Positions 4,547-11,249 of a stretch of DNA of 11,249 nt are shown piece after piece (position 1 is the first letter of the stretch; each line of letters opens with the position of its first letter). Origin of the DNA: Prevotella sp. (GTDB lineage: Bacteria; Bacteroidota; Bacteroidia; Bacteroidales; Bacteroidaceae). The stretch is taken from the NCBI GenBank assembly GCA_021204605.1, contig JAJPZD010000029.1, positions 1 to 11,249 of the forward strand. The letters are read 5' to 3'. Both the position numbers and the translations under genes were made by a program. Under the pieces are notes generated by a model. That model saw only the letters and a list, made by a program, of their open reading frames with translations, searched no databases and was not told the origin of the DNA.

Positions 4547-6634
4547 ATGAATAATAAACTGACAACAACGGTCATTGCCACCATATTCTCTCTCTCGACA
4601 ATGGCTCAACAGAATGGCATTACCGACACGCGTAACAGTAAGTTCGCCATTATGAACTCCACACCGATAACTGCCGTAAAGTGGACCGACGGCTTCTGGG
4701 CGGAACGCTTCAACGTGTTCAGCGGCACCTCAGTGCAGGATATGTGGACTACATGGCAGTCCGACAAAGCCCACGGCTACAACAATTTCCTCATTGCCGC
4801 CGGCGAGAAGAAAGGCCTCCGACACGGCCCTCCATTCCACGACGGTGATATGTACAAATGGCTGGAGGCCGCCGCCGCCGCCTATGCCGTTACCAAAGAC
4901 CCGGAGCTGGAAACAATCATGGACCGCTTCATAGAGCTCATCGTAAAGTCGCAACGTGAGGACGGCTACCTACATACACCGGTCATCATCGCAGAGATGA
5001 ACAAAAAGGCGGAACAGGAGGACTCGGCGGAAGTGGCCTCCATCGGCACTAAGGTGGGCTCTGCTAATGACGGAGCCTTCGGCAACCGACTGAACTTCGA
5101 GACTTACAACCTCGGACACCTCATCACGGCTGGCATTATCCACCGCAGGGCAACGGGCAAGAACTCTTTGTTCAACTGCTCTGTCAAGGCCGCCGATTTC
5201 CTATATAATTTCTACAAACAGTCATCGGCGGAACTCGCTCGCAATGCGGTCTGTCCATCTCACTACATGGCGATAACGGAGATGTACCGAGAGACTGGCG
5301 ACCCCAAATATCTTGACCTCTCTAAACAGCTTATCGACATCCGGGGCATGGTGGACAACGGCACCGACGACAACCAAGACCGCGTGCCCTTCCGAGAACA
5401 GTACAACGCCCTCGGCCATGCGGTCAGGGCCAACTACCTCTATGCAGGCGTGGCCGACCTTTACATCGAGGACGGCGAGGAACAGTTGAAAACCAACCTG
5501 GACTCTATTTGGAACGATATCGTCAACCGCAAAATGTATATCAACGGAGCGTGCGGCGCACTCTACGATGGCACCTCGCCCGACGGCACTGACTATATCC
5601 CCGACAACGTGCAGAAGGTTCACCAAAGCTACGGCAGGCCTTACCAACTGCCGCAGTCAACTGCGCATAACGAGACGTGCGCAAACATCGGCAACCTGTT
5701 CTTCAACTGGCGTCTGTTCCAGACTACCGCCGACGGCAAATATACCGACCTTGTGGAAAACTGCCTCTACAACAGCATCCTCTGCGGTATCAGCCTTGAC
5801 GGAAAGAAATATTTCTATACTAACCCTCTGAGAATGACCGACGAACTGCCGTATAAGCTGCGCTGGCCTAAACAGAGAGAGGATTATATCTCTTGCTTCT
5901 GCTGCCCGCCTAACACGCTACGTACCCTCTGCGAGGCGCAGGACTATGCTTACAGCGTGGGGAAGAATGTGATTTACGTAAACCTCTATGGCGCCAACTC
6001 CCTTGAGACTTCCATCGATGGCATCGGGGACATCGCCCTCGAACAGATAAGCGACTATCCATGGGATGGCAATATCTCGCTGACGATTGCAAAACTCAAA
6101 GGAAAGAAGGTTTTCTCCCTCAAGCTCCGCATACCGCAATGGTGCGACAATCCAAAGCTCTCTGTCGCCGACCAAAACGGCAATGTCGAGGAATTGCCCC
6201 TAAACGTTGTCGCTGGATATGCCGACATATCACGGCAGTGGAAAAAGGGGGACGTCGTCTCCCTCAGTCTGCCTATGCAGACTAAACTCATGGAGGCTAA
6301 TCCGCTCGTTGAGGAGTGCCGCGGTCAGATTGCCGTGCAGCGCGGCCCTATAATCTATTGTATCGAGAGCAATGACCTCGATGACATGGACATCGACAAT
6401 ATCGCAATACCTGTTGACGCTCAGTTCACGCCTGTCGAGACGACTATCGAGGGCAGCAGGATGATGGCTCTGGAGACAGAGGCGGTGAACCGCAGTGAGA
6501 AGTCTTGGAACAACGTCCTCTACCGTGAGTTCAGCAACGACAAGAATATGGTGAAAATACGCCTCATCCCTTATTATGCTTGGGGTAACAGGGGCAAAAG
6601 TGAAATGTCTGTATGGATCCCCGTAGAATATTGA
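4547..6634 (+). CDS. GH127-family glycoside hydrolase (beta-L-arabinofuranosidase or aceric acid hydrolase type)
   Basis: ATG at 4547 is preferred over an in-frame GTG at 4526, because it starts a normal signal peptide (MNNKL...STMA, cleaved before QQNG); the product is 695 residues. GH127 enzymes (formerly DUF1680) are retaining glycosidases that use a zinc-bound cysteine nucleophile on beta-L-arabinofuranosides; the B. thetaiotaomicron member BT1003 acts on aceric acid of rhamnogalacturonan II. The alpha/alpha-barrel motif DGDMYKWLEAA begins at residue 99. The zinc/catalytic set is present: Glu376 and Cys378 in HNETCANIG, and Cys452-Cys453 in CFCCPPN, matching Glu338, Cys340, Cys417 and Cys418 of Bifidobacterium HypBA1. 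The Glu that HypBA1 has 16 residues before the acid/base appears to be Gln360 here. The gene heads the operon and overlaps the next one by 22 bp. The family is secure, the substrate open. Confidence 0.88.
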   Translation: MNNKLTTTVIATIFSLSTMAQQNGITDTRNSKFAIMNSTPITAVKWTDGFWAERFNVFSGTSVQDMWTTWQSDKAHGYNNFLIAAGEKKGLRHGPPFHDGDMYKWLEAAAAAYAVTKDPELETIMDRFIELIVKSQREDGYLHTPVIIAEMNKKAEQEDSAEVASIGTKVGSANDGAFGNRLNFETYNLGHLITAGIIHRRATGKNSLFNCSVKAADFLYNFYKQSSAELARNAVCPSHYMAITEMYRETGDPKYLDLSKQLIDIRGMVDNGTDDNQDRVPFREQYNALGHAVRANYLYAGVADLYIEDGEEQLKTNLDSIWNDIVNRKMYINGACGALYDGTSPDGTDYIPDNVQKVHQSYGRPYQLPQSTAHNETCANIGNLFFNWRLFQTTADGKYTDLVENCLYNSILCGISLDGKKYFYTNPLRMTDELPYKLRWPKQREDYISCFCCPPNTLRTLCEAQDYAYSVGKNVIYVNLYGANSLETSIDGIGDIALEQISDYPWDGNISLTIAKLKGKKVFSLKLRIPQWCDNPKLSVADQNGNVEELPLNVVAGYADISRQWKKGDVVSLSLPMQTKLMEANPLVEECRGQIAVQRGPIIYCIESNDLDDMDIDNIAIPVDAQFTPVETTIEGSRMMALETEAVNRSEKSWNNVLYREFSNDKNMVKIRLIPYYAWGNRGKSEMSVWIPVEY

Positions 6635-8385
6635 TAACGGCTCTTTTCGCAACTCTCGCCGGCCTTGGCTCTGAGGCGTATGCCACTGACCTGTATGTCA
6701 AGCCGGGCGACTATGCCATCGAGAAAGCCCTCCAACAGGCAAGGGAGGAAAAACGCCTCAACAACGCTTCTGACATCACCATTCATCTCGCAGAGGGCAC
6801 TTACCGACTGTACCAGCCTATCATTGTGCGCCCCGAGGATAGCGGCATCCGCCTCTTGGCCCACGGTAAGGCGGTCGTCAGCGGCGCCGTGAAAATATCC
6901 AACTGGCGCAAGGATGGCAAATTCTTTGTCGCCGACGTGCCTGACTTCAACGGCAGACCATTAGAATTCCGCCAGATGTGGGTCAACGGCAAAAAGGCTG
7001 TCCGTGCAAGGGATGTCTCTGACTTTGAGGATATGTTCCGCATCATTAATATCGACAAGGCGAAAGAGACGCTCTATGTGCCTTCTGATGCGGTGAGGAA
7101 GATAGTAAATGCTAAATATGCGGAACTCGTAATCCACGAGATGTGGTGCATCGCCAATCTAAGAATTAAGAATATTGTGATACTCGGCGACAGCGCTGCC
7201 GTAACGTTCCACCAACCGGAAAGTCATATCCATTTCATGCACCCCTGGCCATCGCCTATGGTGACTACCGACGGGCATAACTCTGCCTTCTATCTCACCA
7301 ACGCCAAAGAACTGCTTGACACCGAAGGGGAGTGGTTCCTCGACACAAGGGCTTCAAAGGTGTATTACATCCCTCGTGAGGGCGAGGATATGACAACGGC
7401 GGATGTCGAGGTGCCGGCTGTCGAGACGTTAATGAGAGTTGAGGGTACGCCTGACAATCCCGCCAAGGACATCGTCTTCGATGGCATCACATTCAGTTTT
7501 TCCACTTGGCTGCGCCCTTCTATTTGCGGCCACGCTCCCCTTCAGGCGGGGATGTTCATGACTGAGGCTTATAAGTTGCGGCCGCAGATCGACCGACCTA
7601 ACGGCGACCATAAGTTGGATAACCAAGGCTGGGTGGGAAGACCGGCCTCCGCTGTCGCTGTTGACTGTGCTGAAAACGTGTCGTTCAACAACTGTACTTT
7701 CGAGCATATCGCATCCTCAGGCCTCGACTATCACGATTATATCAAGGGTGGCTCCATCGACAGGTGCGTTTTCACGGATATTGGCGGCAACGGCATCGTT
7801 GCCGGCTGTTTCGGTCCGGAGGCGCACGAGGCTCACCTGCCTTACGACCCTTCTGACAGACGCATTATATGCACCGGCCTTTGTATCACCAACAACCTCA
7901 TCACTGATGTTACCAACGAGGACTGGGGCTGCGTGGGTATCGCGGCTGGTTTCGTCAGAAATATCCGTATTTGCAACAACGAGATTAGTGAGGTGTCCTA
8001 CACGGGCATCAGCATGGGATGGGGCTGGAACCAACAGGTGTGCTCCATGGCGAACAACCTTATCCAGAATAACCTGATCTTTCACTATGCCCGCCACATG
8101 TACGACACGGCCGGAATCTATACACTTGGCTCTCAACCGCACTCTCTCATAGAGGGTAATGTGGTGAGGGATATCTACTCCCCAGGCTATGCACACGACC
8201 CGAACCACTGGTTCTACCTCTATACCGACGAGGGGTCTTCTTACATCACAGTGAAAAACAACTGGACTCCGAGTGAGAAATATCTCCAGAACGCCAACGG
8301 ACCAGGAAACACGTGGGAAAACAATGGCCCGATGGTCTCCGACAGCATTAAGGCGAAAGCCGGAATATTGAAAATTGATAATTGA
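6613..8385 (+). CDS. Secreted right-handed beta-helix glycosidase, GH141-like
   Basis: The start at 6613 gives a signal peptide with two Arg at 4-5 and cleavage after EAYA (24); it lies inside the preceding gene, in another frame, so the two are probably translationally coupled. The 590-residue protein has the opening typical of GH141-like beta-helix enzymes: IHLAEGTYRLYQPIIVRPEDSG (57-78), then VVSGAVKISNW (88-98). The C-terminal coils carry GISMGWGW (465-472), YDTAGIYTLGS (497-507) and YTDEGSS (537-543), with many Asn-Asn turns. Characterised GH141 members include an alpha-L-fucosidase acting on rhamnogalacturonan II (BT1002) and a xylanase, so the reaction cannot be read from the fold. Context favours a rare-sugar side chain of pectin. 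Family placement is from remembered motifs; another beta-helix family is possible. The stop codon lies in a short direct repeat. Confidence 0.68.
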   Translation: MDPRRILITALFATLAGLGSEAYATDLYVKPGDYAIEKALQQAREEKRLNNASDITIHLAEGTYRLYQPIIVRPEDSGIRLLAHGKAVVSGAVKISNWRKDGKFFVADVPDFNGRPLEFRQMWVNGKKAVRARDVSDFEDMFRIINIDKAKETLYVPSDAVRKIVNAKYAELVIHEMWCIANLRIKNIVILGDSAAVTFHQPESHIHFMHPWPSPMVTTDGHNSAFYLTNAKELLDTEGEWFLDTRASKVYYIPREGEDMTTADVEVPAVETLMRVEGTPDNPAKDIVFDGITFSFSTWLRPSICGHAPLQAGMFMTEAYKLRPQIDRPNGDHKLDNQGWVGRPASAVAVDCAENVSFNNCTFEHIASSGLDYHDYIKGGSIDRCVFTDIGGNGIVAGCFGPEAHEAHLPYDPSDRRIICTGLCITNNLITDVTNEDWGCVGIAAGFVRNIRICNNEISEVSYTGISMGWGWNQQVCSMANNLIQNNLIFHYARHMYDTAGIYTLGSQPHSLIEGNVVRDIYSPGYAHDPNHWFYLYTDEGSSYITVKNNWTPSEKYLQNANGPGNTWENNGPMVSDSIKAKAGILKIDN

Positions 8386-8405
8386 AATTACGGAAATTGA
8401 TAATT
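8372..8405. repeat. Short direct repeat AAATTGATAATT
   Basis: AAATTGATAATT occurs at 8372-8383 and 8394-8405, a 22-bp period. The first copy encodes the last residues of the beta-helix protein and reaches into its stop codon (8383-8385). The rest of the 69-bp gap before the transporter gene is AT-rich and shows neither a promoter consensus nor a terminator. Confidence 0.6.
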
Positions 8406-8454
8406 AGATTTACGATAATATAATTAACCGTTAATACAATACGAATACCTCGAT

Positions 8455-9804
8455 ATGGAAAAGAAAAAAGGAAGTCTCAAAAGTACACTTGCGGTGTCCC
8501 TGACTAACTATTTGGATGCCGGCGCCATCGTCGCGGCCGGTAGCGGTCTGTCGCTCTGGCAGGATTACCTCAACCTACAAGAGGTTCACTTAGGATGGCT
8601 CAACGCCATCAGCGCTAATACCATGGGCGCCGCCGTGGGCGCCATTATCGGCGGCTTCCTCGCTGACAAGTACGGCAGAAAGTTCATCTATACTTACAAT
8701 ATGCTTATCTATATGCTCGGTGTTCTACTCATAACGCTCTCTGTCAACTTCCCCATGCTGCTCATCGGCTTTCTCATCACCGGCATCTCCGTGGGGGTCG
8801 GTGTCCCGGCTTCATGGACGTACATCAGTGAGAGCTCCGAAATAGGCAACCGCGGCAGAAACATCGCTATCTCACAGATGGCGTGGGGTATAGGTCCTAT
8901 GATTATTCTCCTGCTCGGCATACTACTCGCACCTGAGACGGCGAATGGCGAGAGTGGTATCTGCTTCGGCTTCGTGGCAACCGTGGCGAATGTAATCTCT
9001 GGCGGCACAGCGACAGGTCCTGTCCTCCATGTGTTCACTTCCCGTATCGTATTCGCCTCTCTGTTCGTCGTCGCTCTCATCGCCTGGCTCCTGCAGAGAC
9101 GTCTCGACGAGTCTGCGGAGTGGAAAAATGCGCAGTCGCAGCAGGGAACAAAAAAACAGGGCACCTTCGCCTCCTTCGGCAACCTTTTCAAAAATAAGGT
9201 CAACATCCGCACTATCCTTTTCTTGGCTGGCATCTACCTCACGTGGAACATGGTAAGCTCCACCATGGGCTTCTTCCAGCAGCATATCTACGAGACGGAG
9301 GGACACCTGTCGAATATGATGTCCAACCTCTTCACCGAAGGACAGTGGGTGGTCATCATCCTCGTTACTTTCGTCTTCTCACGTATCGTGGATAAGGTAA
9401 ACCAACGCTGGCTATATTGCTTAGGCGTTTCTTTGGGCGTCCTGGCATGGCTCATCGTTATCTCGATAGGTATCAACGGTATGCAGGGCCTCGTGATATT
9501 CACCGCTCTCTGGGCTTTCCAAGCCGGCATCTCCGTACAGTCGTTCTACGCTCTCTGGGCATCCGAACTGTTCCCGGCGAAATACCGCGCCGCAGCACAG
9601 GGTATCATGTTCTTCCTCGTGCGCGGCCTCTCTGCCGCCTGGGGACTCATCTTCGTCTCTATCCGAAGCAATTTCTCCCTCGCGGCTTTCATCATGATGG
9701 GCTTGCTGATTATCTCGCTGCTCATCGGTACAATCTGGACTCCCAAGACGCGCGGCAAGTCGCTCGAACAGATTACGAAGGAACGCTACGGAGATGTTAT
9801 CTGA
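8455..9804 (+). CDS. MFS transporter, sugar porter family
   Basis: The 449-residue inner-membrane protein belongs to the major facilitator superfamily and most resembles the sugar porters, which move mono- or small oligosaccharides with protons or down their gradient. Motif A, GGFLADKYGRK, stands at 66-76 between TM2 and TM3. The family marks follow: RRLDESAEW (215-223) before the central loop in place of the usual PESPRWL, ASELFPAKYRAAAQG (369-383), and the C-terminal TPKTRGKSLEQI (429-440), a variant of PETKGxxLE. Hydrophobic stretches fit twelve membrane helices with a hydrophilic loop near 220-250. The gene lies 69 bp after the beta-helix gene and 24 bp before the rhamnosidase gene, in one strand run, so the substrate is probably a sugar released by this locus, such as rhamnose, arabinose or fucose (inference). 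The substrate cannot be read from the sequence. Confidence 0.85.
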   Translation: MEKKKGSLKSTLAVSLTNYLDAGAIVAAGSGLSLWQDYLNLQEVHLGWLNAISANTMGAAVGAIIGGFLADKYGRKFIYTYNMLIYMLGVLLITLSVNFPMLLIGFLITGISVGVGVPASWTYISESSEIGNRGRNIAISQMAWGIGPMIILLLGILLAPETANGESGICFGFVATVANVISGGTATGPVLHVFTSRIVFASLFVVALIAWLLQRRLDESAEWKNAQSQQGTKKQGTFASFGNLFKNKVNIRTILFLAGIYLTWNMVSSTMGFFQQHIYETEGHLSNMMSNLFTEGQWVVIILVTFVFSRIVDKVNQRWLYCLGVSLGVLAWLIVISIGINGMQGLVIFTALWAFQAGISVQSFYALWASELFPAKYRAAAQGIMFFLVRGLSAAWGLIFVSIRSNFSLAAFIMMGLLIISLLIGTIWTPKTRGKSLEQITKERYGDVI

Positions 9805-9828
9805 CGGCATAATATTTAATAAGGCATT

Positions 9829-11249
9829 ATGATGACTTCTAAACCCACTTGGATCTGGTATCCCGGCGACTATGAGATATGGCTCGGTAATAAGATGAAC
9901 AACCGTAGGACGGAGCGTGGAGCCTTCTTCCCCCCGTTCTGGAAACAGGTCTCTCATTATGTTACGGTAGAGTTCAGTAAGGTGGTTCATCTTGACTATG
10001 ACGAGACTGTAACTCTTGCAGCCGAAGGTACTTATAATGTCAAGCTCGACGGGAAAATGCTTTTCGGTATGCCAAAAGTGTTCACTGTCTCCAAAGGAGT
10101 TCATCATATCAACATAAAGGTGCATAACTACTCCTCACCGCCAGCTATCTTCGTTTCGGGAAAGATGATTAACTCTGACGCATCGTGGAATGTTACCTAT
10201 GAGGATAAGGAGTGGATCGACGAGAGCGGAAAGGCGAGCGATACTCTGTCAACGGTATATCGCCCAGCCGGCTTTTGGAATTTCAACAATATCGATGGCC
10301 GCCCCTCGAAATTCCAACTCAAACGCAGGCATGATGCTGCGGTGAGCTGCAAAGACGGGCTGTATGATTTCGGAAAGGAGACTTTCGGATTCGTGAAGCT
10401 CCATGACATCAAGGGCAGTGGCGAGATAAACTTGTTCTACGGCGAGAGTGCCTATGAGGCTAAGGATAAAGATTATTGTGAGACACTCGACAAACTCATT
10501 GTGAAGGAAGGCATGATTACCGACCTCGTAACTGGAAAGACTGTGCCTCTGCCGGATGTTTATACGCTCGACAATTCTAAGGCGTTCCGCTATGTGCTTG
10601 TTGAGACAATAGGCTGCTCTGTCGGGAATGTCTCCATGGATTATGAGTTCATGCCGGAACAGCAGAAGGGCTCATTCCGTTGCAACGACGATGTGGTCAA
10701 CAGTATTTGGAATATCGCTGCTTACACCATGCAACTCACCGCCCGCGAGTTTTTTATAGACGGCATAAAGCGCGACCGCTGGGTGTGGAGCGGTGATGCC
10801 TCACAGAGCTACCTTATGAATTTCTACCTGTTCAACGACAACGACATGGTGAAGCGCACCATCTGGCTGCTCGGCGGAAAACTGCCCATAACAAGTCATA
10901 TAAACACCATAATGGATTACACCTTCTATTGGCTTAACTCCATATATGACTATTATCTGTACAGCGGCGACAGGCATTTCCTGCAGCAGATTTACCCAAT
11001 GATGAGGTGTTATATTGACTTTGTCCTAAGCCGCACTGACAATGATGGTATGGTGGAGGGCATGGCAGGCGACTGGGTGTTCATCGACTGGGCTGACGAA
11101 CCCATGGACAAGCACGGTCAACTGGCTTTCGAACAGATCCTTTTCACAAAGGCGTTACAGTCTGTTGCTGTCGTGGCGGAAATTGTCGGAAACCCGGAAG
11201 ACTGTGAGTATTATACGCAGTTGGCGGAGAATTTGCTGTCCAAACTGCT
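9829..11249 (+). CDS. GH78-like alpha-L-rhamnosidase, 3' end outside window
   Basis: The frame opens at ATGATG (9829) and runs 473 complete codons to the window end without a stop. It would hydrolyse terminal alpha-L-rhamnosides by inversion. An N-terminal beta-sandwich part (about 1-170, WIWYPGDYEIWLGNK near 8-22) is followed by LYDFGKETFGFVKL (178-191), typical of GH78, and by the alpha/alpha-barrel with DGIKRDRWVWSGDA (311-324). Asp311, Asp316 and Asp323 align with Asp567, Glu572 and Asp579 of Bacillus RhaB, so the usual Glu is Asp here. GDWVFIDW (414-421) is a further family motif. The C-terminal part with the expected catalytic Glu lies beyond the window. No signal peptide is visible: the first residues are MMTSKPTWIW. 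This suggests a cytoplasmic enzyme acting on imported sugars, unless the true start differs. It is the fourth gene of the operon. The family is likely, the exact substrate unproven. Confidence 0.82.
   Translation, partial: MMTSKPTWIWYPGDYEIWLGNKMNNRRTERGAFFPPFWKQVSHYVTVEFSKVVHLDYDETVTLAAEGTYNVKLDGKMLFGMPKVFTVSKGVHHINIKVHNYSSPPAIFVSGKMINSDASWNVTYEDKEWIDESGKASDTLSTVYRPAGFWNFNNIDGRPSKFQLKRRHDAAVSCKDGLYDFGKETFGFVKLHDIKGSGEINLFYGESAYEAKDKDYCETLDKLIVKEGMITDLVTGKTVPLPDVYTLDNSKAFRYVLVETIGCSVGNVSMDYEFMPEQQKGSFRCNDDVVNSIWNIAAYTMQLTAREFFIDGIKRDRWVWSGDASQSYLMNFYLFNDNDMVKRTIWLLGGKLPITSHINTIMDYTFYWLNSIYDYYLYSGDRHFLQQIYPMMRCYIDFVLSRTDNDGMVEGMAGDWVFIDWADEPMDKHGQLAFEQILFTKALQSVAVVAEIVGNPEDCEYYTQLAENLLSKL

Overview
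The window looks like a stretch of a Bacteroidales chromosome, probably Prevotella- or Bacteroides-like (inference). The reasons are: promoter-like sequences of the TTTG-N(18-20)-TAnnTTTG type, start codons without clear Shine-Dalgarno sequences, dispersed repeats typical of that order, and a set of secreted pectin-type carbohydrate-active enzymes.

Left part (1-2702): an AT-rich accessory region. It opens with a dispersed GC-rich palindromic repeat and a G-rich heptanucleotide tandem repeat with G-quadruplex potential. Next comes a minus-strand RecA-like ATPase (142-1128) of the kind carried by Bacteroidales plasmids and integrated elements, here with unusual Walker A and B residues. The 1.57 kb behind it holds no convincing gene but is structured: a 221-bp MITE-like element with perfect 17-bp terminal inverted repeats and a perfect 8-bp target duplication (1386-1622), an orphan consensus promoter followed by two small hairpins (1684-1757), an iteron-like GGGACACT cluster (1882-2044), a second promoter-like site on a palindrome (2317-2349), a minus-strand terminator (2430-2458), and a low-complexity tandem repeat between 19-bp direct repeats (2539-2669).

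Right part (2703-11249): a pectin or rhamnogalacturonan utilisation locus. A minus-strand secreted PL1-like pectate lyase (2703-4337) is divergent from a plus-strand operon: a GH127 beta-L-arabinofuranosidase/aceric-acid-hydrolase-type enzyme (4547-6634), a GH141-like beta-helix glycosidase overlapping it by 22 bp (6613-8385), an MFS sugar porter (8455-9804) and a GH78 alpha-L-rhamnosidase-like enzyme cut by the window end (9829-11249+).

How the genes may work together (inference): the lyase cuts a galacturonan backbone, the GH127 and GH141-like enzymes trim rare sugars from side chains in the periplasm, the MFS porter carries small sugars across the inner membrane, and the GH78 protein, which has no visible signal peptide, releases rhamnose or a related sugar, possibly in the cytoplasm. 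The enzyme set recalls the rhamnogalacturonan-II loci of Bacteroides thetaiotaomicron, but no SusC/SusD pair and no regulator lie in this window.
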